A stretch of 64,000 nt of DNA from Leucobacter sp. cx-42 (lineage in GTDB: Bacteria > Actinomycetota > Actinomycetes > Actinomycetales > Microbacteriaceae): NCBI RefSeq assembly GCF_014529985.1, contig NZ_JACVMU010000001.1:434001-498000 (forward strand). Direction: 5' to 3'. The notes beneath the pieces were generated by a model, which did not search any database, was not told the DNA's origin, and was given only the letters and a program-made list of their open reading frames with translations. Within the stretch, counting starts at the first letter, position 1. Each line of letters starts with the position of its first letter. Shown one piece after another: positions 16,778-26,541 of this stretch. The translations under genes were made by a program, and so were the position numbers.

Positions 16778-19309
16778 TTAGTCGGTCGCGCCCGGGGTGG
16801 GTGCGGTCGATGCTGCGGCTGCGGCTGCGGAAGCCGACGATTCACCGTGAGACTTGGGGTTCGCGCTCTTGGTCTCGAAGGTGAACTTGCCGCTCTCCTC
16901 CTCGATGTCGACCACGACCGTGTCGCCGGCGACGAGCTCTGCACCAAGGATGCGCTCGGAGAGCTGATCCTCGATCTCGCGCTGGATCGCGCGGCGCAGC
17001 GGACGTGCACCGAGCGCGGGGTCGTACCCCAGGTCAGCAAGGCGCTCACGAGCGGCCTGCGAAACCTCGATGTACATGTCGCGATCGAGCAGGCGATCCT
17101 TGAGCTGCTTGACGAAGAGATCGACAATCTTGAGGATCTCGGGCTTGGTGAGCTGCGGGAAGACAATCGTGTCATCGACACGGTTGAGGAACTCGGGCTT
17201 GAAGTGCTTCTTGAGCTCTTCGTTGACCTTGCCCTTCATCTTCTCGTAGCCGTGGCGAACGTCGCCCTCGATCTGGAAGCCAACCGGGCCGCCCGCAATC
17301 GCGGTCGAGCCGAGGTTGGTCGTCATGATGATGACGGTGTTCTTGAAGTCAACGATGCGGCCCTGACCGTCAGTCAGGCGACCCTCTTCGAGGATCTGCA
17401 GGAGCGAGTTGAAGATGTCAGGGTGAGCCTTCTCGATCTCATCGAACAGCACGACCGAGAACGGCTTGCGGCGCACCTTCTCGGTGAGCTGGCCGCCCTC
17501 TTCGAAGCCGACGAACCCGGGAGGGGCACCGAACAGGCGCGAAACGGTGTGCTTCTCGCCGTATTCCGACATGTCGAGCGAGATGAGTGCATCTTCGTCG
17601 TCAAACAGGAACTCAGCGAGTGCCTTCGCGAGCTCAGTCTTACCGACACCGGTAGGACCGGCGAAGATGAACGAGCCCGAGGGACGCTTCGGGTCCTTGA
17701 GGCCTGCGCGCTGGCGGCGGATCGTCTTCGCGAGCGCCGAGATTGCTTCGTTCTGGCCGATGACGCGCTGGTGCAGCGCCTCTTCCATAAAGCGGAGACG
17801 CGAGGTCTCTTCTTCGGTGAGCTTGAAGACGGGGATACCGGTTGCCTGTGCGAGCACCTCGGCGATGAGTCCCTCATCGACCTCAGCGGCCGACTCGACG
17901 TCACCCGAACGCCACTGCTTCTCCATGCGGAGACGCTCAGCGATCAGCTTCTTCTCTTCGTCGCGCTTGCCGGCAGCCTTCTCAAAGTCCTGCTCCTCGA
18001 TGGCCTTTTCCTTGTCAGCACGAACGACCGCGATCTTTTCGTCGAACTCGACGAGCTCGGGCGGGCTCGACAGGATTGAGAGGCGGAGGCGTGCGCCTGC
18101 CTCATCGATGAGGTCGATTGCCTTGTCCGGGAGGAAGCGGTCCTGTACGTAGCGATCAGCAAGGTTCGCGGCAGCGACGATTGCACCGTCGGTGATCGAC
18201 ACCTTGTGGTGCGCCTCGTAGCGGTCGCGCAGACCCTTGAGGATGTTGATGGTGTGCGGCAGCGACGGCTCGTTCACCATGATCGACTGGAAGCGGCGCT
18301 CAAGCGCTGCGTCCTTCTCGAAGTGCTTGCGGAACTCATCGAGCGTGGTCGCACCGATGGTCTGCAGCTCGCCACGTGCGAGCAGCGGCTTCAGGATGTT
18401 TGCTGCGTCAATCGCACCCTCGGCAGCGCCAGCGCCAACGAGCGTGTGGATCTCATCGATGAAGATGATGATGTCGCCGCGGTTGCGAATCTCCTTGGTG
18501 ACCTTCTTCAGGCGCTCCTCGAAGTCACCGCGGTAACGGCTACCAGCGATCATCGACGACAGGTCAAGCACGTAGAGCTGCTTGTCCTTCAGCGTCTCGG
18601 GAACCTCGCCCTTGACGATTGCCTGCGCGAGGCCCTCGACGACTGCGGTCTTGCCCACGCCAGGCTCACCGATCAGGACGGGGTTGTTCTTCGAGCGGCG
18701 CGAGAGGATCTGCATGACCCGCTCAACTTCCTTCTCACGGCCGATGACCGGATCAAGCTTGCCGTCGCGAGCTGCCTGGGTGAGGTTGCGACCGAACTGG
18801 TCGAGCACCTGCGAACCCTTGGTGTCGTTCTGCTGCTCGGGAGCGCCAACCGTGGCGTTCTCCTTGCCAGCCTGGTAGCCCGAGAGCAGCTGAATCACTG
18901 CCTGACGGACACGGTTCAGGTCTGCACCGAGCTTGACGAGCACCTGAGCGGCAACACCCTCGCCCTCACGGATGAGGCCGAGCAGGATGTGCTCGGTGCC
19001 AATGTAGTTGTGGCCGAGCTGGAGCGACTCACGGAGGCTCAGCTCAAGCATCTTCTTCGCACGCGGCGTGAAGGGGATGTGACCGGCGGGCGGCTGCTGG
19101 CCAGTGCCGATGATTTCGGTCACCTGCTCACGCACGGCATCAAGCGAGATGTCGAGCTGTTCAAGCGCCTTCGCGGCAACACCTTCACCCTCGTGGATGA
19201 GGCCGAGCAGAATGTGCTCTGTGCCGATGTAGTTGTGATTCAGCATCTTCGCCTCTTCTTGGGCGAGAACGATGACGCGGCGAGCGCGGTCTGTGAATCT
19301 CTCAAACAT
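16778..19309 (-). CDS. clpC: ATP-dependent Clp protease ATP-binding subunit ClpC
   Basis: This 843-aa AAA+ unfoldase feeds proteins to ClpP. It has two Clp-N repeats ([14 protein letters not shown] occurs twice, near residues 25 and 99), a first AAA module with GEPGVGKT near 212, a UvrB-like middle coiled coil near 430-470, a second AAA module with GPTGVGKT near 555 and a Clp C-terminal domain. AGGAGG stands eight bases before the ATG. It ends with a low-complexity Ala-rich tail. A candidate ClgR box lies about 90 bp upstream. Confidence 0.97.
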   Translation of the reverse strand: MFERFTDRARRVIVLAQEEAKMLNHNYIGTEHILLGLIHEGEGVAAKALEQLDISLDAVREQVTEIIGTGQQPPAGHIPFTPRAKKMLELSLRESLQLGHNYIGTEHILLGLIREGEGVAAQVLVKLGADLNRVRQAVIQLLSGYQAGKENATVGAPEQQNDTKGSQVLDQFGRNLTQAARDGKLDPVIGREKEVERVMQILSRRSKNNPVLIGEPGVGKTAVVEGLAQAIVKGEVPETLKDKQLYVLDLSSMIAGSRYRGDFEERLKKVTKEIRNRGDIIIFIDEIHTLVGAGAAEGAIDAANILKPLLARGELQTIGATTLDEFRKHFEKDAALERRFQSIMVNEPSLPHTINILKGLRDRYEAHHKVSITDGAIVAAANLADRYVQDRFLPDKAIDLIDEAGARLRLSILSSPPELVEFDEKIAVVRADKEKAIEEQDFEKAAGKRDEEKKLIAERLRMEKQWRSGDVESAAEVDEGLIAEVLAQATGIPVFKLTEEETSRLRFMEEALHQRVIGQNEAISALAKTIRRQRAGLKDPKRPSGSFIFAGPTGVGKTELAKALAEFLFDDEDALISLDMSEYGEKHTVSRLFGAPPGFVGFEEGGQLTEKVRRKPFSVVLFDEIEKAHPDIFNSLLQILEEGRLTDGQGRIVDFKNTVIIMTTNLGSTAIAGGPVGFQIEGDVRHGYEKMKGKVNEELKKHFKPEFLNRVDDTIVFPQLTKPEILKIVDLFVKQLKDRLLDRDMYIEVSQAARERLADLGYDPALGARPLRRAIQREIEDQLSERILGAELVAGDTVVVDIEEESGKFTFETKSANPKSHGESSASAAAAAASTAPTPGATD

Positions 19310-19396
19310 CGAATACCTCCTGTTTCCGGGGACACATGGCGGTAGCCTCCCGGTCGATAAATCCAGGTTACGCGGTGATATTGCGGCGTGGGGATT

Positions 19397-19414
19397 TGTT
19401 CGCCAGAGGCGTGC
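19397..19414. promoter_or_regulatory. Candidate ClgR box upstream of clpC
   Basis: TGTTCGCCAGAGGCGTGC matches 16 of 18 positions of the ClgR-type consensus as I recall it for actinobacterial clp genes (W-NN-W-CGCYNANRGCG-WWS). ClgR activates clpC and clpP in Corynebacterium and Streptomyces. The match is by eye and the core is only CGCC-AGA-GGCG. Confidence 0.4.
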
Positions 19415-19517
19415 AAGCTTCCCTCAATTCCCCCGGGACGCTGTCCGGCTCGTGAACAGCTGGCAACGCACGGCGAGCGAGGATGCGCGGATCACGCCAG
19501 CTATTTACCGTGCTGCC

Positions 19518-20384
19518 ATGCAGCGATCCCGAGAAGTTTCTTCGCCAGTCGGCGTTGTCCCACCGACGCTTGCGCTGATCCGCGCCCTGAAACCGAGCCT
19601 TGGTCCGAGCGAGAGCGCCGTGGCGGGGGTGATTCTGGACCGTTGCGCCGAGATTCCTGACTGGTCAACACAGGAGCTTGCTGCGGCAGCGGGGACCTCC
19701 GCAGCGACGGTTGTGCGGGCGTGCCAGCGGCTGGGCTTTCGCGGGTATCAGCACCTGCGGCTCGAGCTGGCGCGCGAGGGCGCTCCCCTGCAGTCAGCTG
19801 GAACGAGCGCGAGCTTCGATGCCGTCACGCAGTCATTCACCGGAGCACAGGAAGCGCTGCGGCTGAGCGCTGCGGCAATCGACCGCTCGACTGTATTGCG
19901 AGCGGCGCAGACGCTCTTGAGCGCCAACCGGATCATGTTCACGGCGAACGGGTTCTCCGCCCCACCGCTCCAGGACGCGGCTATGCGATTTGCGACGGTG
20001 GGCCGCCCCGTCGAATCACCGCTCGATATTCTGGCGCAGCAGTTCACCGCGCACACCCTCGGCCCAGATGACGTCTGTCTGGCCCTGACGCACTCCGGCG
20101 CCAACGCGCACACCCTGGCGACTGTGCGCGCGGCGCAGCAGGCCGGCGCCACCGTCATCGTGGTGTGCAGCTATTCCCACGCACCGATTCCCGAGCTAGC
20201 AGACACTGTCATCGCGACCGGGTCGCGCAGTGCCCAGCAGGCCGTTGACCCGTTTTTCTCGCGCGTGAATCACTCGGTCGCGCTCCACGCGCTCCTCACC
20301 GCCTACACGGATCTCGCCGGCGGTGGCGACGCCGCAGGCATGTTTGACGTCGTCGCGACGGCGCTTTCCGACTCCGCCGACTAG
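19518..20384 (+). CDS. MurR/RpiR family transcriptional regulator
   Basis: This 288-aa regulator has an N-terminal RpiR-type helix-turn-helix (about residues 15-90, STQELAAAAGTSAATVVRACQRLGFRGYQHLRLEL) and a C-terminal SIS domain (about 125-260), the fold that binds phosphorylated sugars. The ATG at 19518 gives the normal family length; an open frame extends further upstream but lacks domain support. It heads a plus-strand cluster of phosphatases and an ABC transporter, so a phosphorylated ligand would suit it. A TTTCAT-N5-ATGAAA palindrome lies just upstream of the next gene. Confidence 0.88.
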   Translation: MQRSREVSSPVGVVPPTLALIRALKPSLGPSESAVAGVILDRCAEIPDWSTQELAAAAGTSAATVVRACQRLGFRGYQHLRLELAREGAPLQSAGTSASFDAVTQSFTGAQEALRLSAAAIDRSTVLRAAQTLLSANRIMFTANGFSAPPLQDAAMRFATVGRPVESPLDILAQQFTAHTLGPDDVCLALTHSGANAHTLATVRAAQQAGATVIVVCSYSHAPIPELADTVIATGSRSAQQAVDPFFSRVNHSVALHALLTAYTDLAGGGDAAGMFDVVATALSDSAD

Positions 20385-20477
20385 CAAGTTCACAGCCCGC
20401 CCCGAGTCTTCACTCCGGGTTCCCTCCCGATTTACCGAGCGGTCACATGCGCCCGTGAGAGTGATTCCTGTAACGCA

Positions 20478-20494
20478 TTTCATTCCGCATGAAA
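20478..20494. promoter_or_regulatory. Candidate RpiR operator
   Basis: TTTCAT-TCCGC-ATGAAA is a perfect 6-5-6 inverted repeat 46 bp before the GTG start of the phosphatase gene and 94 bp after the regulator stop. Its form resembles operators of RpiR-type proteins. Confidence 0.4.
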
Positions 20495-20539
20495 CGGCGG
20501 TGCATCACGAATCACACGAAGAATCTGGAGACGCACTTG

Positions 20540-21226
20540 GTGAACGAGCTCACCCTGCAGGGGACTTACAACGCACGCAGCATTGGCGATCCGCGCGCCC
20601 CCTGGCTCGTGCGCACCGCGGCGGTCGACGCGCTCACCGCGGCCGACGAACACCAGCTGCGCGACCTCGGTGTCACCCAGATCATTGACCTGCGCGAGCC
20701 CTCGGAGCACGCGCCACGCAGTCACTCACTCCCGGTCGTCTCAGTGCCGCTGTACGGCGCTGCCCCGCCTGCCGATGGCACGCTCGAAGCGGTCTACCTC
20801 GGCCTCCTCCGCAACAACGGTCGGGCACTCGCTCTCGCGGTCACACAGCTCGCGGTCGCAGAGGGAGCAAGCCTCGTGCACTGCGCAGCTGGCAAGGACC
20901 GCACCGGACTCGTCGTGGCACTCGCCCGGCTGGCCGCTGGCGATGACCGTGCGACGGTTATGGCCGACTACGAGCTCTCCGGCGACCGGGTGCGCCCGCA
21001 GCGCATCGACCTGGTGACACGTCAGCTCAACGGCCTCGGAATTGCGGGCGCGGATCGGGCAGCCGCCGAACGGCTCCACCTCGACAGCCCCGCCGCAGCC
21101 CTTGGCCTCGCGCTCGATGAGCTTGACGCGCTCGGCGGCGCCACCGAATACCTGCTCGCGCACGGCACGCCGCGGGAAGCACTCAGTGCGCTGCAGTCCC
21201 GCGCTCTCGCCGGAGCAGTCCGATGA
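20540..21226 (+). CDS. Tyrosine-phosphatase-like protein (CX5R phosphatase)
   Basis: This 228-aa cytoplasmic enzyme has the cysteine-phosphatase P-loop HCAAGKDRTG, with catalytic Cys115 and Arg121, and an upstream Asp-rich IIDLREPSEH segment. Such proteins (Y_phosphatase3 type) dephosphorylate phosphotyrosine or small phospho-compounds. The start is GTG at 20540, with GGAG about nine bases upstream; an ATG at 20489 has no ribosome site. The stop overlaps the next start by four bases (ATGA), so it is translated together with the metallophosphoesterase. Confidence 0.85.
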   Translation: MNELTLQGTYNARSIGDPRAPWLVRTAAVDALTAADEHQLRDLGVTQIIDLREPSEHAPRSHSLPVVSVPLYGAAPPADGTLEAVYLGLLRNNGRALALAVTQLAVAEGASLVHCAAGKDRTGLVVALARLAAGDDRATVMADYELSGDRVRPQRIDLVTRQLNGLGIAGADRAAAERLHLDSPAAALGLALDELDALGGATEYLLAHGTPREALSALQSRALAGAVR

Positions 21227-22050
21227 GTCGCGCGACCGGCCGGTTCACGGTACTGCACCTCAGCGATGTACACGCGACGGAGTCTGGTGAACTCTACGGT
21301 GCGGTCGATGGTCTCGCGCGCCTCCGCAGCGTGAGCGACTACGCCACCGAGGCGGGCATTACCCCGGAGATCGTGCTCATCACGGGCGACCTCGTGCAGC
21401 GCGAGAATCCCGGCGCCTACGCAGCATTCGAACTCGCGTGCCGCCGCCTCGAGCACGAGCTCGGTGCGCCCGTACTCACGGTGCTCGGCAATCACGATGA
21501 TCCGATCGCGGCGCGCACGCTCACCGGGCACGAGACGAGCCACTTCGGCGTCACGCACATCGAGGACTTCCGCATCGTTCGGCTCGATTCCCACACGGGC
21601 AGTCTCGGGGCCGAGCAGCTCACCTGGCTTGCTGACACGATCCGCGCCCCGTATGGCCGTGGAACGATCATCGCGATCCATCATGCGCCGCTTGATTCGC
21701 CGTTGCCGGCGCTCCGCAAGCAGGGGTTGCGCGATGCTGACGAGCTCTTGCGCGTGCTGCGCGGGAGCGACGTGCGTGCGCTCCTCGCTGGCCACTTTCA
21801 TCACCCGCTAAGTGCGACCGCCGATGGCATCCCGGTCTTTGTCGGTCCGTCGCTCGCCTATCACCAGGTGATGGACGCGGATCCCGACTCTGTCGCCGGT
21901 CACGACTCCCCCATGTTTTCGCTCGTCAGGCTGACAGCCCACGAGGTCAGCGTTGCGACCGTGAGCCTGTGTGAACCACAGCCGCTCTTCCGGAAGCCGC
22001 TCACCCCTGCGGCGAGCGCATCAGCTTCCGCGGCGCTTGCTGAGCGTTGA
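21223..22050 (+). CDS. Calcineurin-like metallophosphoesterase (class III phosphodiesterase type)
   Basis: This 275-aa dinuclear-metal hydrolase shows all the family motifs: SDVHA (Asp15, His17), TGDLV (Asp56), GNHD (90-92), IHHAP (His153) and GHFHH (His191, His193). The arrangement resembles CpdA/GpdQ enzymes that cleave cyclic nucleotides or glycerophosphodiesters. It overlaps the phosphatase gene by four bases and is followed 58 bp later by a binding lipoprotein. No signal peptide is present, so it would act after import. Confidence 0.88.
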   Translation: MSRATGRFTVLHLSDVHATESGELYGAVDGLARLRSVSDYATEAGITPEIVLITGDLVQRENPGAYAAFELACRRLEHELGAPVLTVLGNHDDPIAARTLTGHETSHFGVTHIEDFRIVRLDSHTGSLGAEQLTWLADTIRAPYGRGTIIAIHHAPLDSPLPALRKQGLRDADELLRVLRGSDVRALLAGHFHHPLSATADGIPVFVGPSLAYHQVMDADPDSVAGHDSPMFSLVRLTAHEVSVATVSLCEPQPLFRKPLTPAASASASAALAER

Positions 22051-22108
22051 CGGTTTGTTCTTTCTGTCTTTCCCGTACATCTCATTTCTTGTTATTTAGG
22101 AGAACCAC

Positions 22109-23131
22109 ATGATTCGCAAGCACGCTTTCGGTGCGATTGCCGCGCTCACTCTTGGCACGATCGCGCTGACGGGTTGTTCGTCGCCAGCTGCTGAGGCCGA
22201 GCCGGCGAAGGACGCTGAGCCAGCTTCGCTCACCCTGTACACCTCGGAGCCGCAGGAGAAGATTGACGAGCTCGTCTCAGCGTTCGGCACCGTGCACCCC
22301 GAGATTGAGGTTGAGGTGTTCCGCGCGGGTACCGGTGACCTCACCGCTCGTATCGCGGCTGAGGAGAAGTCGGGCGACATTGGCGCGGATATGCTGCTCG
22401 CTGCTGATGCTGCCACGTTCGAGGATTACGCGGCGCGTGACCTGCTGCTGCAGTACGAGTCGGCTGAGGCCGCAGACATCATGCCTGAGATGGTGGATCC
22501 CGAGGGCTTCTACGTTGGCACCCGCCTGTTGCCGACCGTCATCGCGGTGAACACGAACATCATCACTGACGCACCGACCTCGTGGCAGGATCTCACCGAC
22601 GCACAGTACGCGGGCAAGATTGCGATGCCGAACCCCGATGTTTCGGGTGCGGCAGCGTACAACGCTGCGGTCTGGCTCGACAACGACAAGCTGGGCAAGA
22701 CCTGGCTTGAGGCGCTCGCCAAGAACGAGCCGCTCATCGCTGACAGCAACGGCCCTGTCTCGCAGGCCGTCGCTGACGGCAGCAACCCGGTAGGCATCGT
22801 GGTCGATTCGCTCGTCCGTGACCTTGCGGCTGCCGGTTCCCCCATCGAGGCGGTCTATCCGTCGGAGGGTGTCCCCTACGTCACCCAGCCAGTCGGTATC
22901 TTCGAGAACACTGACGAGCCCGAGGCAGCGAAGCTCTTCGTTGACTTCCTCATCAGCAAGGAGGGCCAGGAGATCGCGGCGACGCAGTCGTACCTGCCGA
23001 TCCGCGAAGACGTCACCGGCCCTGAGGGTGCACCGAAGGTCTCCGACATCACGTTCCTCTCGCCCGATCTTGAGATGATCCGCGCGACCCAGGCTGACGC
23101 AGTACAGACGTTCAATGGCCTCTTCCAGTAA
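22109..23131 (+). CDS. ABC transporter substrate-binding lipoprotein, FbpA/AfuA type
   Basis: This 340-aa extracytoplasmic lipoprotein has a signal peptide ending in LTGC (Cys23) and the iron-type binding-protein fold (LTLYTSEPQEKIDELVSAF). In this family some members bind ferric iron, while AfuA binds hexose phosphates and PhnS-type members bind 2-aminoethylphosphonate. A strong site, TTAGGAGAACCAC, precedes the ATG. The C-terminus overlaps the permease gene by 17 bp. Adjacent phosphatases make a phosphorylated organic ligand more likely than iron; that is inference. Confidence 0.88.
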   Translation: MIRKHAFGAIAALTLGTIALTGCSSPAAEAEPAKDAEPASLTLYTSEPQEKIDELVSAFGTVHPEIEVEVFRAGTGDLTARIAAEEKSGDIGADMLLAADAATFEDYAARDLLLQYESAEAADIMPEMVDPEGFYVGTRLLPTVIAVNTNIITDAPTSWQDLTDAQYAGKIAMPNPDVSGAAAYNAAVWLDNDKLGKTWLEALAKNEPLIADSNGPVSQAVADGSNPVGIVVDSLVRDLAAAGSPIEAVYPSEGVPYVTQPVGIFENTDEPEAAKLFVDFLISKEGQEIAATQSYLPIREDVTGPEGAPKVSDITFLSPDLEMIRATQADAVQTFNGLFQ

Positions 23132-24791
23132 TACGTTTCCGGTTGCGGGGGTGGCTCGACTGGGCCTCCCCCGCGCTGGGGTGCGTCGCGCTGATGGGCT
23201 GACGCTCACACGCGGGGTACTCTGGCTCGCACTCACCGCGCTCGTCGTTGTGCCGATCGGCGCGATCGTCGTACTTGCGGCGACGGGCGGCGGGTGGCGT
23301 GAGCTGCTCTCGTCGACGGTGTTCGAGGCAGCGGTGAATTCGCTCGTCTCTGCGACGCTGTCTGGGGCGCTCGCGGTGGTCGTCGGTACGTTCCTCGCGA
23401 TCCTGCTTGAGCGCACCGATCTTCCTGGGCGTCGCGCGCTCCGTGTGCTGGCGCTCAGCCCCATGCTCATCCCGCCGTTCGTTGGCGCGATCGCCTGGCT
23501 GAGTCTGCTCGGCCCAAGCTCTACGCTCAACCGGTGGTGGGAAGCGCAGTTCGGTCAGCCGCTGTGGAACCTCTATGGCGGTGACGGCGTCATCTTCTTG
23601 CTCACCCTGCACAGCTTCCCCATCGCCATGATGATCGTGACCGCGGCCCTCAAGCGGGTCCCGGCGGATCTCGAGCAGGCAGCCCGCATCGCCGGGTCCT
23701 CAGCGATCCGCTCGCTGTGGGAGGTTACCGTGCCGCTCCTGCGTCCCGCGATGTTGTCGGCGTTCACCCTCGTTGCCGTGGCAAACCTCGCAGACTTTGG
23801 CATCCCCTCGCTCGTTGGCTCGCCGGGCAAGTACACGACGCTGTCAACGCTCGTGTATCGCTATCTGCAGTCGGGCACGGTCGAAGATCCCCTCGCGGTG
23901 GTTGCCGCCATCGGGTTTGTCCTGCTCGTCATCGCTCTGCTCGGCGTAATTGTCGATCTGTTGCGCGCGCAGACCAGGGTCGAGCTTGACGTGCAGGCCG
24001 CTGCCCCCGCGTTGCTCCCGCTCGGTCGCGCACGCGGCCTCGTCGGTGTGATTGCGACGCTGTGCATCGCGGCGCTCACCGTGCTGCCGCTCGTCACCCT
24101 TGCGATGCAGGCGCTCTTGCCCGCACCGGGTGTTCCGTTCACCCCGGAGAACATCACGCTCGACAGCTTCACCCGCGCACTCACCGCGTCTGGCACGCTC
24201 ACCGGTGTCTCGAACTCGCTGTTCCTCGCAATCACCGCCGCGCTCATCTGCGGTGTGCTCGGACTCGCGATCGGCACACTCGTCACCCGCACCCAGTCCC
24301 GAGCAAACCCCGCGATGCTCGGGCTCGCGCTCCTGCCGCAGGCAATCCCCGGGCTCGTGATCGCCGTCGCCTGGCTCGTCATCGCGCCGTACATCGGGCT
24401 CCGCGATACCCCGTGGATCATCCTGTGCGCCTACCTCACCTCGTTCCTCGCTCTCGTGGTGCAGTCGGTGAGTGCGCCGCTCTCGGCAACCCCCACCACT
24501 GCCGAAGAAGCTGCTCGGATCTCAGGCGCCTCCAGGATCCGCGCCCTCTGGGACATCTCGTGCCGCATGGCCGTGCCCGCCGCGATCTCTGGGGCCGTCC
24601 TCGTCGGGCTCACCGCGGTGCGCGAGCTCACGCTCTCCGTACTGCTGCTCTCGCCGGGGTCACAGACCCTCGGTGTCGTCATCTTCAACCTGCAACAGGC
24701 CGGGGCGTACAACGCGTCCTCGGCGCTGTCACTCATCGTCGCGCTTGTCGGCCTGGCCGGACTCGGCCTCACCGCGCGCACCCCTCGTTAG
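23115..24791 (+). CDS. ABC transporter permease with two fused permease domains (FbpB type)
   Basis: This 558-aa inner-membrane protein has about 12 helices and two copies of the permease EAA loop: DLEQAARIAGSSAIRSLWEVTVPLL near residues 185-210 and TAEEAARISGASRIRALWDISCRMA near 465-490. It therefore supplies both halves of the channel. It starts 17 bp inside the lipoprotein gene and is followed after 8 bp by the ATPase gene, completing a one-lipoprotein, one-permease, one-ATPase importer. Confidence 0.92.
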   Translation: MASSSNTFPVAGVARLGLPRAGVRRADGLTLTRGVLWLALTALVVVPIGAIVVLAATGGGWRELLSSTVFEAAVNSLVSATLSGALAVVVGTFLAILLERTDLPGRRALRVLALSPMLIPPFVGAIAWLSLLGPSSTLNRWWEAQFGQPLWNLYGGDGVIFLLTLHSFPIAMMIVTAALKRVPADLEQAARIAGSSAIRSLWEVTVPLLRPAMLSAFTLVAVANLADFGIPSLVGSPGKYTTLSTLVYRYLQSGTVEDPLAVVAAIGFVLLVIALLGVIVDLLRAQTRVELDVQAAAPALLPLGRARGLVGVIATLCIAALTVLPLVTLAMQALLPAPGVPFTPENITLDSFTRALTASGTLTGVSNSLFLAITAALICGVLGLAIGTLVTRTQSRANPAMLGLALLPQAIPGLVIAVAWLVIAPYIGLRDTPWIILCAYLTSFLALVVQSVSAPLSATPTTAEEAARISGASRIRALWDISCRMAVPAAISGAVLVGLTAVRELTLSVLLLSPGSQTLGVVIFNLQQAGAYNASSALSLIVALVGLAGLGLTARTPR

Positions 24792-24799
24792 GTTTACGC

Positions 24800-25906
24800 A
24801 TGTCATCTGTCGCCCTTGAATCCGTCAGTCTCGCATTCCCAGACGGCCATCTCGGCCTCGCCGATATCGACCTCACCATCGGTGACGGCGAGTTCATCGC
24901 GCTCGTCGGGCCGTCTGGCTCCGGCAAGACCACCCTGCTGCGTGCCGTCGCAGGGTTTGCGCGGCCGACTGCTGGCACGATCCGCATCGGTGATGAGATC
25001 GTTGCGAGCGCTGACCGTGCGATTGAGCCAGAGCACCGTGGACTCGGCATGGTCTTCCAGCAGCACGCGATCTGGCCGCACTGGAACGTCGGCCGCAACG
25101 TCGCCTACCCGCTCAAGCGCGCTGGTGTCAGCCGCGCCGAGCGGGATCGTCGGGTGGCCGAGGTGCTCGACCTCGTCGGACTCGCTGGCACCGAAAAGCG
25201 AAACCCTGCGACGCTCTCCGGCGGGCAACGGCAGCGAGTCGCAATCGCCCGTGCCATCGTCGCGCGGCCTCGCGTACTGTTACTCGACGAGGCGCTCTCG
25301 GCGCTCGATGAGCCGCTGCGCGATCGGTTGCGGCTCGAGCTGCGTGCGCTCACACGGGAGCTCGGCCTCACGGTCATTTTTGTCACGCACGACCGCGGCG
25401 AGGCGCTCGCGATCGCGGATCGGGTCGTCGTACTCGACGGCGGACGTATCCAGCAGCAGTCCACCCCAGCCGAACTACTCGCGCGGCCCGCGACGCCGTT
25501 CGTCGCCAAGTTCATCGCCGACGCGACGATCGTGCCCGGGGCGCTCACACGTCACCGCTTCGTCGCCGCAGGACACGAGCTGCGCGTACCTGCCGAGGTG
25601 CTCGGCTCCACACTCGCGTGCGGCGCTGTCGAACTCGCGATCTGCCCAGAGGACGTGCGTGTAGTGGCCGACCCGGACGGACCCGCCATCGTCCGGTCCT
25701 CCCTCTTTGGCCGTGAATGTGACGACCTTATGCTCGACTGGGCAGGCCTGTCGCTGCGCAGCCGAGTGAGCGGCACCCGCGCCGCGGTTGGCGATCGCGT
25801 GCGCATCGAGATCACCAGCGGCACGCTGTACCCGTCCGACTCCCAGCCGACACCAATGCCCCAACCTTCGACGCAGACGCGCGAACCAGCTAGCCTTGCG
25901 GCATGA
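24800..25906 (+). CDS. ABC transporter ATP-binding protein (FbpC/PotA type)
   Basis: This 368-aa ATPase has Walker A GPSGSGKT (37-44), signature LSGGQ (139-143), Walker B VLLLDEALS (about 160-168) and a C-terminal TOBE-like domain (about 270-350). ATG at 24800 is right for the family, although the open frame extends far upstream through the permease gene. The stop overlaps the histidine phosphatase start by four bases. Confidence 0.93.
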   Translation: MSSVALESVSLAFPDGHLGLADIDLTIGDGEFIALVGPSGSGKTTLLRAVAGFARPTAGTIRIGDEIVASADRAIEPEHRGLGMVFQQHAIWPHWNVGRNVAYPLKRAGVSRAERDRRVAEVLDLVGLAGTEKRNPATLSGGQRQRVAIARAIVARPRVLLLDEALSALDEPLRDRLRLELRALTRELGLTVIFVTHDRGEALAIADRVVVLDGGRIQQQSTPAELLARPATPFVAKFIADATIVPGALTRHRFVAAGHELRVPAEVLGSTLACGAVELAICPEDVRVVADPDGPAIVRSSLFGRECDDLMLDWAGLSLRSRVSGTRAAVGDRVRIEITSGTLYPSDSQPTPMPQPSTQTREPASLAA

Positions 25907-26514
25907 CTGAGTTCACGCCCGCTGATTCGCCTGCCGATCCGCCAGCCGTCATTGCGCTCGTTCGCCACGGTGAGACCGATTGGAACAGCGCCCGCCGTAT
26001 TCAGGGCCGCACCGAGGTCCCGTTGAATGAGACCGGCCGCGCCCAGGCGCGGGCGACGGGCGAGCTGCTTGCCGCGCTTGATCCGTCAGTCACGTGGCAC
26101 TCCGTCGTCTCGTCGCCGCTCGGCCGCGCGCACGAGACCGCCGCCATCATCGCGCAGTCCCTCACCCTCACACCCCCGACCATTGACCACGCGTTCATCG
26201 AGCGCGACTTTGGTCCAGCCGAAGGCATGGATGTCGCCGAAGCGATGGACCGCTGGCCGGGTCTTGTCATTCCCGGAGCAGAATCCCTCGACGTGCTTGC
26301 CGATCGCACCGCCCGCGAGTTCGAGCGCGTCCTGACAACCACTCCCGGCTCGATCATTGTCGCTCACGGCGCCATGCTGCGAGCTGGTTTGGCGCGGATC
26401 ACCAACACCGAAGTCCCCCGCATCTTGAACGGTGAGATCTGGTTGTTGCGGCGTGAGGTCGCCGGCTTTTCGGTCGAGCGCGCTGGAGCACCCGCGGAGC
26501 TTTCTCCAGCGTAA
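25903..26514 (+). CDS. Histidine phosphatase family protein
   Basis: This 203-aa phosphoglycerate-mutase-like phosphatase has the catalytic RHGETDWN motif (His22) and the downstream SSPLGRAHETA and VAHGAMLR segments. The family removes phosphate from sugars, nucleotides or other small molecules. It is coupled to the ATPase gene by an ATGA overlap and closes the cluster of RpiR regulator, two other phosphoesterases and the importer. Confidence 0.88.
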   Translation: MTEFTPADSPADPPAVIALVRHGETDWNSARRIQGRTEVPLNETGRAQARATGELLAALDPSVTWHSVVSSPLGRAHETAAIIAQSLTLTPPTIDHAFIERDFGPAEGMDVAEAMDRWPGLVIPGAESLDVLADRTAREFERVLTTTPGSIIVAHGAMLRAGLARITNTEVPRILNGEIWLLRREVAGFSVERAGAPAELSPA

Positions 26515-26541
26515 ACACTCAGCTTTGCCGCAGTAATCTTA

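Noticed and set aside
24062-24799. Upstream extension of the ABC ATPase frame through the permease gene
   Set aside because: The ATPase domain begins at the ATG at 24800; the extension is Arg/His-rich out-of-frame reading of the permease gene.
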